From assembly GCF_032362555.1 (NCBI RefSeq), contig NC_083527.1, positions 4,712,001 to 4,776,000 on the forward strand: DNA of 64,000 nucleotides. Direction: 5' to 3'. This DNA is from Amyelois transitella (Eukaryota > Arthropoda > Insecta > Lepidoptera > Pyralidae). A program made the translations under genes and the position numbers. Below the pieces are notes generated by a model that was not told the DNA's origin, did no database searches, and saw nothing but the letters and a program-made list of their open reading frames with translations. This document shows positions 45,801-53,800 of this stretch, piece by piece (position 1 is the stretch's first letter; each line of letters starts with the position of its first letter).

Positions 45801-48325
45801 TTTTAGTTCCTACGTTTGTTAGCTTAACTCACTGGACACGGTGCTTAAAAAAAATATCAAAGATTTGATAAATGTTAACATTCCTAATAAATATGAGTTT
45901 AGTATCCCATGTAAATTGAATAGTATTTGTAATTTGTGTGTTTAGATGGGATATGGTACTTAACTGAGGGGCTAAAACTCCATAACTTAATTTACTTTAG
46001 CTCGTACTTTGTGTCATATCATTGTTTGTTTGTTTGTTCACCATTTCTCTAACACATTTTTTCCTTCTCACTTCATGCTTGCTCAATCGCTTCTTCTTTA
46101 TGCTCAATCTCATACATACGTACATATAATCATCACCCTTGCGGGGTAGACAGAGTCATTTATGCTTAAAAAGAATGATAAGCCACGTTCAGCTGTTTGG
46201 TCTAATGATAGAATTGGGATCCAAATGGTGATTGTGAGATCAAACACAATTTCTTTTGTCGCAACACTTTTGGGCAAATTTTTCGCCTAAATGGCCCATG
46301 TGCTGACCTTAACTTTTATTGGGCATTATCATCGAAATAGAACGCTTAAGACTGGTTTACTTCTCGTACGTTTAGCTAAGATATTATTAAAAAAATTGTA
46401 ACTTCCCTTTAAATTACAATATTTAACTATAACTTTTGTGGAATGTGTGTGCGTGAAACATTCAGGAACACAAAAATTCTAGTAAGATTTTTGTGATGTC
46501 ATTATATGACATGTTTAGGTAGTGACTTTTTTCACAATACATATAGTCAAGTCCCCGTACGGGGTAGACAGAGCCCATAGTCTTGAAAAGATTGAAATGC
46601 CACGTTGACCTGTATGGCTTGTGTGTTCGTGACAACAAAGGTTAAACTAATAGTTATATTATATATGTAGGCGAGCAAGTAAAATTCACGCGGCAACAGG
46701 ATGCGCATACGCATCACATACTATCTATAATTACGAGAAGAATACCAGAGCACTTAGCCATAATTATATAGTTTTAAAACCAATGCTGTATAGAGCGTTG
46801 AGCAAGCATGCTCAGTAGCGGTGTGTTTCTAGCAACAGCAAGCGTCGAGAGGCGGCCGCCCACCAATGTGAACACAGCACAAGTAATGCTCGCCATTTCT
46901 GTTACTAACATACATCTGTGTGTGCTTTGACTGTTTCTCACGAACTTAGTGGCTTAAAATTCTTCATGTGTTGTCTCTCAAAATAGTAGTTAAAACGCCG
47001 AAAATAAGCGAGATTTAAATATTCTTATCTCTGAGTAATTCTTTTCTGGATATTATTTTTTAGCATACTCTTTAGTTATAACAAGTATTATAATGTTTGC
47101 ATAGCTTATTACACAAGTGTTAAAATGTAGTTGTACTGAATGTACGTTAATACCAAAGACGACATTTACATTGAAATTATTAATTGAGACAATCGAAAAT
47201 CGGGCCAATTTCTATGTTACTAAGGATTATTTTAATTTACTCAGTCCGTGTGAAACAGACATCAACTCTTTAACTAACTCTAACTTGGGTTAAGAACCAT
47301 AGAAATATAAAGATAAAGACATTGTACTTATTTGTTTGAATGCAACGACTTTTTTCTTCACATAAATGACAACTATGGCAAACAATTAATCATACATCAA
47401 TGTATTATAAAAAAAATTAAGATGTTAATTGAATTTTAAAATAAGAATATAGGTATTGAAGATTTAAGTACGTAATTATTTCCTATGGTTCTACCTACCA
47501 ACGGTCACCTATCAAGTGAAACAGTTCCGGCAGATTGATGATGTATTATCATCTTATTGATCAGATATACCTACAATTATATGTGTAGCACGAAAATATC
47601 TTCTAGTTCAAGAAATAGCTGCACTACTAAATCAGTTTCAAGAAATTGTTCAACTATTTTATTTTATTCTTAATTCATTCAAAACAGAACTGTTACATTT
47701 GATTCGTGCGTTTTTCCTTCCATTGCTGCATGCTTTCTTTATTTTCTTTTCTTCATTATCATCATCTTCTGCACATTTTCAATAATTTGTAAATAAAAAT
47801 TTTAGTTTATCATTAAATGGTACAGGATGTGATTATCATTTTGTAAAGGTTTAGTTATTTAATGATGGGAGTAACTAATTCGCCGTAACTTAATGCCTCA
47901 ACGGTATACACAAGGTCTCCTTACAAGCATAACCTTATCATACGTGATTATATAAGGTGATAAAGGGAAAAAAACAAAATTGTATGTTTGATTTTTATGT
48001 TTCTTCCAAGGGCATATTTATAACGTCCAGTTATTTATTGAATCATTGACAAATAAAAGAAACTTAATTTTATAGGCATAGTGATTATTGCAAGTATAAT
48101 TTCTAAAACTTATTCATCTCAAGTGGAATGCGACGATAAAAACTAAAAACAATAAAATTTGAGATTGATTTTTTCTAATTTCATGTTTGTCATTTTGATG
48201 TAAGCTTACTAATTGTAACTGTATTGTGTCCCCAGCAACCACAGTACCGGCCCGGAGGCGCCACTACGCGGCCCTCCACACAAACACAGCAGTTCGAAGA
48301 TGTGTCAAATTACGACTTTTTATAG
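27853..48325 (+). CDS. MED25: Mediator complex subunit 25
   Basis: Fifteen exons: 27853-27974, 28477-28635, 29593-29756, 30553-30707, 32411-32511, 33099-33231, 33491-33652, 34252-34410, 34890-35087, 36598-36741, 37815-37899, 38919-39016, 40930-41163, 43986-44093, 48236-48325. All are GT-AG and in phase; 2112 nt gives 703 aa (human MED25: 747). Residues 1-230 are the von Willebrand A-type domain that docks to Mediator ([32 protein letters not shown]). A GQV-repeat linker covers about 252-297. Residues about 353-500 are the PTOV/ACID activator-binding domain ([60 protein letters not shown]). The tail is Gln/Met-rich with a coiled coil ([20 protein letters not shown]). Known role: nuclear co-activator subunit linking activators to RNA polymerase II. 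Introns 9 and 13 contain extra exon copies. Confidence 0.96.
28057..28146 (+). repeat. R1 repeat, 3' half, MED25 intron 1
   Basis: From 'taccccttagtcgccttttac' to 'tatcgggaaccacaaagc'. A second partial forward copy (28234-28449) follows in the same intron. Confidence 0.7.
28234..28449 (+). repeat. R1 repeat, 5' part, MED25 intron 1
   Basis: Has a local duplication of 'agatccgacagtc' and of 'gctgtt(t/g)ggc'. It stops near 'atcccttagtca', about 25 bp from the acceptor of exon 2. Confidence 0.7.
29090..29277 (+). mobile_element. LINE-tail repeat (R4), MED25 intron 2
   Basis: Opposite orientation to the copy at 23318-23592. It runs from 'attataaagctgaagagttt' to 'acgaagtcgcgggcacagct'. Confidence 0.6.
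29443..29579 (-). repeat. R1 fragment, MED25 intron 2
   Basis: Retains 'aagggataggctaataagct' to 'agacgtgattatatgta', ending within about 15 bp of the exon 3 acceptor. Confidence 0.65.
29938..30172 (-). repeat. R1 repeat, reverse copy, MED25 intron 3
   Basis: The first of two tandemly arranged reverse copies in this intron. The terminal 'cccggcacc' end is degenerate. Confidence 0.75.
30264..30503 (-). repeat. R1 repeat, reverse copy, MED25 intron 3
   Basis: Second reverse copy, running from 'tgccatgtagttcccggcac' to 'gaccatatgtacatatgt'. Confidence 0.8.
30960..31080 (-). mobile_element. Possible LINE C-terminal relic, MED25 intron 4
   Basis: On the minus strand a frame reads [20 protein letters not shown], similar in layout to the W-x-x-x-A-x-D-x-x-x-W-x-x-x-x-EAY motif at the end of RTE-like LINE proteins. 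The match is short and not tested. Confidence 0.35.
31404..31615 (-). mobile_element. SINE family B, reverse copy, MED25 intron 4
   Basis: Body without the tRNA head: 'gcctggttgcatccccacca', 'gactcccgtctgacctc'-type middle, 'cagttgcctgaatgtgcagg'. Confidence 0.65.
31671..31770 (+). repeat. R1 fragment, forward, MED25 intron 4
   Basis: Contains only the (CATA)n end and the first 80 bp. Confidence 0.65.
31865..31946. repeat. Interrupted (TA)n microsatellite
   Basis: Two TA tracts (31868-31880 and 31917-31936) separated by 'gtaagtatatatgtatttgt'-like sequence. Confidence 0.8.
32153..32391 (-). repeat. R1 repeat, reverse copy, MED25 intron 4
   Basis: Ends in (TATG)n only about 20 bp before the exon 5 acceptor at 32410. 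Confidence 0.8.
32525..32668 (+). repeat. R1 repeat, 5' part, MED25 intron 5
   Basis: Starts 14 bp after the exon 5 donor and is cut by the LINE-tail repeat at about 32672. Confidence 0.75.
32672..32875 (+). mobile_element. LINE-tail repeat variant (R4b), MED25 intron 5
   Basis: 'tttgttactctttcacgcaa', 'ggtatgtaggtagctgaaga', 'gcggacgaagtcgcgggcgg'. The sister copy at 54933-55128 in CSE1L is nearly identical. Confidence 0.7.
33151..33547 (+). repeat. MED25: GQV codon repeat of MED25, split by intron 6
   Basis: Nine-bp units such as ggccaagtg/ggtcaagtt code for Gly-Gln-Val. Seven GQV, one SQI and one GQ at the end of exon 6 (33151-33231) are continued by V and six GQV at the start of exon 7 (33491-33547). 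The 259-bp intron 6 sits in the middle of the array in phase 0. The third-position variation between units is high, so the array is not a brand-new slippage product. Confidence 0.85.
34600..34620. repeat. (GA)n microsatellite, MED25 intron 8
   Basis: A short 'gagagagagagag' run directly before a minus-strand SINE fragment. Confidence 0.75.
34635..34779 (-). mobile_element. SINE family A fragment, reverse, MED25 intron 8
   Basis: Reads from the tail ('acgggataaattacacagat') to the B box ('ggattcgaacccgggac'). The A box end is missing. Confidence 0.75.
35281..35352. repeat. C/T-rich low-complexity tract
   Basis: Poly-C interrupted by T with repeated 'ctcgtttctcgctcccccctctc'-type phrases (shown here only in part); a shorter version lies at 35878-35940. 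Confidence 0.6.
35422..35522 (+). pseudogene. Ghost copy 1 of MED25 exon 9
   Basis: Keeps an acceptor-like 'ggtgacag', the first codons of the exon's middle (aacaagttgct), a deletion of the central third, and the 3' end with its donor (ggcttcgtaagtatatg). If spliced in after exon 9 it would be read in phase 0 as GGTSC-stop, so inclusion would truncate MED25. Confidence 0.75.
36023..36123 (+). pseudogene. Ghost copy 2 of MED25 exon 9
   Basis: Same internal deletion as ghost copy 1, so the second duplication copied the already deleted unit. It is 101 nt long between candidate splice sites, so inclusion would shift the frame. The donor 'gtaagtatatg' is intact. Confidence 0.75.
36330..36532 (+). 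repeat. R1 repeat, forward copy lacking its 5' end, MED25 intron 9
   Basis: From 'ctttgaagactgaatggcca' to 'gtaccgggaaccacacggca', about 65 bp before the exon 10 acceptor. Confidence 0.8.
36745..37020. repeat. 21-bp minisatellite at the start of MED25 intron 10
   Basis: About twelve copies of a 21-bp unit (ggtcactaactcacactctat), with small variants and partial units at the 3' end. It begins 4 bp after the exon 10/intron 10 junction, and the first unit overlaps the donor (ggtaactcacac resembles the repeat's ggtcactaactcacac). The unit is a multiple of three, so the region stays open as MVTNSHS repeats if the intron is retained. Confidence 0.9.
37156..37403 (-). repeat. R1 repeat, reverse copy, MED25 intron 10
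   Basis: Complete copy; begins 'ccgtgtggttcccggcacca' and is preceded by an R2 fragment (37040-37143). Confidence 0.8.
37481..37786. repeat. R1 foldback: reverse and forward copies joined
   Basis: A reverse copy (37481-37608) runs straight into a forward copy (37609-37786) at 'tcaattctaagctatttggt', producing arms of more than 100 bp that can pair. It lies about 30 bp before the exon 11 acceptor. Confidence 0.75.
38365..38613 (+). repeat. R1 repeat, forward copy, MED25 intron 11
   Basis: Complete; (CATA)n end at 38365 and 'gtgccgggaaccacacggca' end at 38594-38613. Confidence 0.85.
39310..39785. mobile_element. MITE with CAGGGTGAC termini, copy 1, MED25 intron 12
   Basis: 476 bp, with imperfect terminal inverted repeats (CAGGGTGACTTTTAATTC at the left, complement of a CAGGGTGACATTTAAAAC-type end at the right). 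It is flanked by TATA on both sides, consistent with a TA or TATA duplication. No coding potential. An inverted second copy is at 62981-63435. Confidence 0.75.
39880..40655. repeat. AT-rich region with inverted ends and a 111-bp tandem repeat
   Basis: 'gtagatctgtcaccaa' near 39881 is matched in inverse near 40633-40652 (ttggtgacagatctac). Inside, a 111-bp unit (gttaaaataatcaatattta ... tggctagcagaatag) starts at 40231, 40342 and 40453. This may be another non-autonomous element; its termini are not sharp. Confidence 0.45.
41184..41315 (+). pseudogene. Tandem copy 2 of the MED25 exon 13 module
   Basis: A 132-nt phase-0 block (44 codons, [20 protein letters not shown]...) almost identical to the 3' half of exon 13. 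It is bounded by an acceptor-like 'tctctcaccag' and the donor 'gaggtgagt'. Only 20 nt separate it from the copy before it, too short for a spliceable intron, so it could be used only by skipping from an upstream donor. Confidence 0.85.
41336..41467 (+). pseudogene. Tandem copy 3 of the MED25 exon 13 module
   Basis: Again exactly 132 nt with acceptor-like and donor sequences. The period is 152 bp, identical to the copy before it. A fourth copy starts at 41488 and is cut after 37 nt by the transposon at 41525. Confidence 0.85.
42291..42358 (-). mobile_element. tRNA-like sequence inside the transposon
   Basis: The minus strand reads with an A box (tggtccagtggttagcgcg) and a B box (gagttcgagtccc), but the acceptor arms do not pair. 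It is probably a SINE head of a third type and not a tRNA gene. Confidence 0.5.
42383..42568 (+). repeat. R1 repeat nested in the transposon
   Basis: Lacks its 3' 70 bp. It shows that R1 was still spreading after the transposon inserted, or was carried with it. Confidence 0.8.
44137..44262 (+). repeat. 42-bp tandem repeat, MED25 intron 14
   Basis: Three units starting at 44137, 44179 and 44221 ('gataaaaggcattttcacaa' plus 'actttttcattttactttta'). Confidence 0.8.
44359..45451. mobile_element. DNA transposon relic with TAGGGATGTGGACT termini and a THAP exon
   Basis: Short terminal inverted repeats (aatagggatgtggact at 44359; agtccacatccctatt at 45437-45452) bracket about 1.09 kb in MED25 intron 14. 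Inside, the minus strand encodes a THAP-type zinc-finger exon (see next entry). The flanking 8-mers are only partly alike (ctaacatt/ctagcaca), so a target duplication is uncertain. A THAP domain at the N-terminus is typical of P-element-like transposases. Confidence 0.6.
44967..45221 (-). pseudogene. THAP-domain first exon of a P-element-like transposase
   Basis: The 84-codon frame reads KYCAVPQCK near its start, then [21 protein letters not shown] and YFYEDHFD. This is the order of the THAP DNA-binding zinc finger: C-x2-4-C, the P-x-x-W helix, and C-x2-H-F. The third zinc ligand, normally Cys before E-D-H-F, is Tyr here, so metal binding is probably lost. The exon ends in a good donor (cattttgatgtaagttt), and the rest of a transposase is not recognisable further along the strand; the frame at 44479-44694 might be a second exon fragment. 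Confidence 0.6.
46113..46231 (+). repeat. R1 fragments, MED25 intron 14
   Basis: Two partial forward copies, here and at 46541-46625, both limited to the first 80-120 bp. Confidence 0.6.
46640..48190. other. Unique intron 14 sequence of MED25
   Basis: No gene or intact repeat seen. A GC-richer patch at 46795-46880 (including 'gcgtcgagaggcggccgccc') stands out from the AT-rich background and might be an internal regulatory sequence, but nothing else supports that. Confidence 0.3.
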
Positions 48326-48439
48326 GAATTATTGAATATGAAAATTTACTAAATATAGTAGGTACCTAGTTTTATTTACCGGCAATACCTTTTCTTTCAC
48401 TTAGCTTAAGTTGCATCTTCACCACTCTAGAGGGTAACC

Positions 48440-48620
48440 CTGGGTTGGGTGAGTCAGGTTCTACACGAAGCGACTCCCTTCTCACCTCCGCAACCTTCGC
48501 AGGTAAACCTAACCTATATTGGATCGATCATGGTCAAACTTCCAGTTGCCTGAATGTGCCGATTTCCATGATGTGCCTTTCTGCGCATCGCGCATTTTAA
48601 CAGTGCATCTTACCGATTCG
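48440..48620 (-). mobile_element. SINE family B, reverse, just after MED25
   Basis: About 115 bp past the MED25 stop; includes 'gggttgggtgagtcaggttc' and 'gcgcattttaacagtgcatc', so it extends into the anticodon-arm part of the tRNA-like head. Confidence 0.65.
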
Positions 48621-50620
48621 CCCACCAACCGACGATATCTTATCCAATGAATTGTATAATATTTTGCAAATATACATTGCATAACTTAGGCACGTGATGT
48701 GTTAGCAAAAGAAGATCGAGCCTAAACGATGAGCTTGCATTAAGGGAATGTTGATAAAACGAAATTAGTATGCAGCCCCTGCGTAGCAAGGCACGTTTGA
48801 CGTCATTTTTATCGCGCGAAAATCTAGTTGTTTCGCTTTTCACGATGATGTAAAACGTGACACCGATAGTTTATCGCGCGATAATAACGTCACGAAAGAT
48901 GTAGTTCACTGCGTACCTCTTATTGTATGTTATAATCTTATTGTATTGTGTTTCTACTGCGCAAAGAGAGACTGAATTTCTACATAAGTAAAAAAAGGAA
49001 CTTGAATGAATGAAACATTTATTCAAATTTATTACATACATTCAGTGACGCCTGTCTCATAACCAGAGACTAGAACGAAGGAACCGATTACATTCATAGT
49101 TTGTCTATGACAAGACGAAGTTAGACTGGCTCAATTCTTAAGTAACACTTAACATTTGAGTAACACTAGTTTTATAAACAAAAATTCATGGTTTACCATG
49201 CACAACGAATTAGTAACACTAATCTTAAATACATTGGAATTAAAGTTCATACAATATGAATCAGCATTTCATTACCAGGATATAAATCGTAACTACCCAG
49301 GGAAATCGTACGCCTCCTATTTCCCAGCTCCATTTTCACCTGTAAATTATAATAGGTCAACTTACGTGCCTAGAACTGGTTTAATTTCAAAACTGCTGAA
49401 GTAAGTAGAATATACACTTAACTAATCTATATTGTCCACGGATATGATAATTTACATCACAACAAATTATTCAAATCAACAAAACAGCTTTTTCTAATCA
49501 AAATGCAATCTCAACACTTACAGACGATTTCTGGCCCAAAAAGCATCACATTATAAGAGATATTTCTCTTACATTAGCCTAAAGGCTTTCTTACCTTGCA
49601 AAGATCTTAAGCCATATCCTACATTTATAAGGCATTAGTGAGCTTACCTTATTAATCATTCAACTACTCGTGATCCGCGAAAAATAAATATGAACTTTTT
49701 CCACTGACTCAAAATTATTAACAAATCTTTGCTACTATATTCTTTGTGTATAATATATTCAAAATGGACACCAATTACAAATGTTACCTATATTAAATTG
49801 TAATTATGAAGAATTACTTTACTCTACTGCACCAGAATGAATTTTTTGCACAAATATTCCGAGAAACATTTATTTTGGATTATTATTTAACAATTATTAC
49901 CTAAGTACACTTATGTTAAATTGATAATGAGACTATAATAATTCAATGATTATACATAATATTCCCATACATAGTAGTTTCCTAAAACTACATTAATTTA
50001 AGAATCGGATATGGAATTCTTACCAATAATTCAGTTATTTCACCATGATGGAACCCAAAAATGCACTCTATGAATGACACATATTTTTATTACTATTCTA
50101 AAAGAAAAAATGAACAGAAACTATTTAATAGTCTAATTCCTTAAAGTTAATATTAGGATAACAATTTGATTAAGCTACACAAGATGATTGTTTAATAATG
50201 TTAATATATTTAGCCTACAATGACAGCTTTTTATAGTCCATTGAAACACTTTATCAACTTAATTGTTAAATTAAGGCCAGTGTAAAGGGAGAAATCAACG
50301 AGCCAGTCAGCCAATTCAGGTAGTCTTACAAAAAAAATTAGCTTTAAATGATAAAGTAACATTTTAAATTTATTCACAATAACAATTGAAATTTAATCCC
50401 AAATTTCTACTTAATTGATATTAACACAAAAACAGTCTAACACACAGATGATTATTTTTATTTAGTATTTTTGATTAACATATGATGTCATGACAATTTG
50501 TTGTTCTGAACCATATAGTTCAATAAAAGCCCTAAAAGTTAAATCGAGGCTGTTGTACAATGATAGTTTTAGTCGCAAGGTGACATACACAACATGATAA
50601 TAGCAGTTACGTAGATCTCA
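48621..50620. other. Convergent spacer between MED25 and CSE1L
   Basis: No supported gene; the open frames at 48640-48843 and 49156-49404 have no recognisable content. A decayed copy of the CSE1L 3' end lies at 50277-50330. Confidence 0.45.
50277..50330 (-). pseudogene. Decayed copy of the end of CSE1L's last exon/3' UTR
   Basis: 'aaggccagtgtaaagggaga' and 'aatcaacgagccagtcagcc' mirror 'aaggccggtgtacaaggaga' and 'aatcgccgatccaggcggcg' at 50782-50822. The surrounding phrase 'atagttcaataaa' is also shared (50515 and 50749). Confidence 0.55.
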
Positions 50621-50628
50621 AACATTAT

Positions 50629-50634
50629 TTTATT
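50629..50634 (-). terminator. Candidate poly(A) signal of CSE1L
   Basis: TTTATT on the plus strand, about 200 bp past the CSE1L stop codon. Confidence 0.4.
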
Positions 50635-50836
50635 GTTTTCAACCATATTTCGAGTTCCACATCCAGAATACACTCAAACACAAGTTCACACACTATTCAC
50701 AGTCCACTAAGTCCGCATAGTTCAATGTTAAAGTTCACCACAGTCCGTATAGTTCAATAAAGGCCGTAATAGTTTAATTAAGGCCGGTGTACAAGGAGAA
50801 ATCGCCGATCCAGGCGGCGAGCTCCTGTCGATCCTG

Positions 50837-53800
50837 TCAACAGATCTGGACGCTGTAGTTCGCGAGGTACCCTTGGAGGGCCGCGCGGTGGGGCTCGGGG
50901 ATGGCGGTCACGAGCCCTGGGAGCACCCCGGGGTTCGATTTGGACAAGTTACCGAGGCTCTCGGCCAGGTAACGCTTTGGGTCGCTGACGCCTGGGGAGA
51001 GAAAATTTATTATTGATCTTACAAAGTCTGAACCAAAAAACATGTCTGTCTAAAAGTGTTCTTTTTTTTGTCTTTGTTTCCCCTTGAAAAAGTACTTAGT
51101 TAGTAATACAACCAATGTACATAACTCAGAAAGAATCATTGGTAAGTAAGAACCTGCGCCTTCATGCATAACAACGGTTGTTGGTTGTAACACAATTTAC
51201 TCGGGTACCAATTCGACTACTGATAGTTACTTAAATTCATACTTATATACAATCACGTCTATATCTGATCTCAATTCCATCATTAAGCCAAACAGCTGAA
51301 CATGGCCATTCACTCTCATCAACACCGTTGTCCCCATCTACCCCGCGTGGGACATAGTCGTATGTCCCAACATCCCGCCCCCCACTGACCGGCCAGCGGG
51401 TCGTTCTCCAGCCCCTTGGCGCAGGCGAGCTGCGAGTACTGCGCCTGGTAGCCGGGCGCGTCGTCCACCTCCACGAAGTGGTCGTCAGGCAGCGCCGTCT
51501 CGTCAGTGGGCAGCTCGAACAGGGAGATCAGAGCCTGTCAATGGAATATAAAGTGAACTAATTATTTTTTAAAAATGCTATTGTGTTTTGTTGGACAATA
51601 ATTTTTTTAATGATGTGTGGTTCCCGGCACCAATACAAAAAAGAATAAGACCACTCCATCTGTTTCCCATGGATGTAGTAAAAGGTGACTAAGGGATAGT
51701 CTTACAAACTAGGGATTCTTTTTTAGGCGATGGGCTAGCTACCTGTCACTATTTAAATCTCAATTCTATCATTAAGCCAAATAGCTGAGAGTGGCCATTC
51801 AGTCTTTTCAAGACTGTTGGCTCTGTCTACCCCGCAAGGGATATAGACGTGACCATATGTATGTATGTATTTATTCGGTTTTTACATTCACTGTGACGGA
51901 TGTAAATATATGTACATACATATGTATTAGACGGCCTCTGTGGCTCAGCGGTAGTACGCTTGTCTGTGACAACGGAGGTCCCGGGTTCGAATCCCGACCA
52001 GGGCATGATGAGAAAAGTACTTTTTCTGATTGTCCTGGGTCTTGGATGTTTATCTTATATAAGTATTTATTATAAAATATAGTATCGTTGAGTTAGTATC
52101 TCGTAACAATATAACAATATTTTGTACATTTTTTGTAATTTTTCTGTGCCTACGGAGACGAAATAAATACTTTTTTACTTTTTTTACTAACACAAGTTTC
52201 GAACTTACTTCGAGGCTAACTCAATCAGTGTAATTTGTCCATATATATATATATATTTAGTAAGATATATATATATATATATATATATATGTGTACCTGC
52301 ATAACACTCGGCCAGAGTTGCGACAGCGGCGGCTGCCTGAACCTGGTGGACTCGCAGAGCAGCTTGGCGCAGCCCACGGCCGCCGCCTTGCGCTCCAGCG
52401 AGCCGCTCACGCGCTGCAGATCCGGCACCAGCACCCGCTCCACGTACAGGGCGAACATGCTGAGGAGTTAACATTGCATGCATTTTTAACTATTTTACAT
52501 ATGTAAATACATACTTCTTGCATGAAGAGAGTTATGAAACATGCTGAGGAGTTAACAGGAGGTATACAGGAGGACACACTACATTAACATTGCATTTTTA
52601 ATAATTTCACATAATATGTAAAAGGAATGCCGTGTGGTTCCCGGCACTATTACAAAAAAGAATAGGACCACTCCATCTCTTTCCCATGGATGTCGTAAAA
52701 GGCGACTAAGGGATAGGCTTATAAACTTAGGATTCCTCTTTTAGGCGATGGGCTAGCAACCTGTCACTATTTGAATCTCGGTTCTATCATTAAGCCAAAT
52801 AGCTGAACGTGGCCATTCAGTCTTTTCAAGACTGTTGGCTCTGTCTACCCCGCAAGGAATATAGACGTGACCATATGTATGTATGTATGTATGTAAAAGG
52901 AATACAGGAGGACACACTAACATTAACATTGCTTTTTAACTATTTCACATAATATGTAAAAGGAGGTATACAGGAGGACACACTACATTAACATTGCTTT
53001 TTAACTATTTCACATAATATGTAAAAGGAGGTATACAGGAGGACACACTACATTAACATTGCATTTTAACTATTTCACATAATATGTAAAAGGAGGTATA
53101 CAGGAGGACACACTACATTAACATTGCTTTTTAACTATTTTACATAATATATAAAAGGAGGTATACAGGAGGACACACTACATTAAAATTGCTTTTTAAC
53201 TATTTCACATAATATGTAAAAGGAGGTATACAGGAGGACACACTACATTAACATTGCTTTTTAACTATGCATTTTTAACTATGCATGCAATGTTAATGTA
53301 GTGTGTCCTCCTGTATACCTCCTTTTACATATTATGTGAAATAGTTAAAATGCAATGTTAATGTAGTGTGTCCTCCTGTATACCTCCTTTTACATATTAT
53401 GTGAAATAGTTAAAAATGCATGCAATGTTAATGTAGTGTCTCCTCCTGTGCCGTGTGGTTGCCGGCACCAATACAAAAAAGAATAGGACCACTCCATCTC
53501 TTTCCCATGGATGTAGTAAAAGGCGACTAAGGGATAGGCTTACAAACTTAGAATTCTTTTTTAGGCGATGGGCTAGCAACCTGTCACTATTTGAATCTCA
53601 ATTATATCATTAAGCCAAATAGCTGAACGTGGCCATTCAGTCTTTTCAGGGCTGTTGGCTCTGTCTTACCCGTAAGGGATACAGACGTGACCATATATTT
53701 GTATGTATATATGTAATCACGTCATCACAATCACCTTCGCATCACTACATAGTGTAAAACAAAGTCGCTATTTTAGTCTGTTTGTTGCTTAAATCTTTAA

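Noticed and set aside
52205-52506. Several overlapping frames with IYIYIY runs
   Set aside because: They are translations of a (TA)n tract joined to frames of the CSE1L exon at 52297-52459; only the frame with VERVLVPDLQRVSGSLERK is real.
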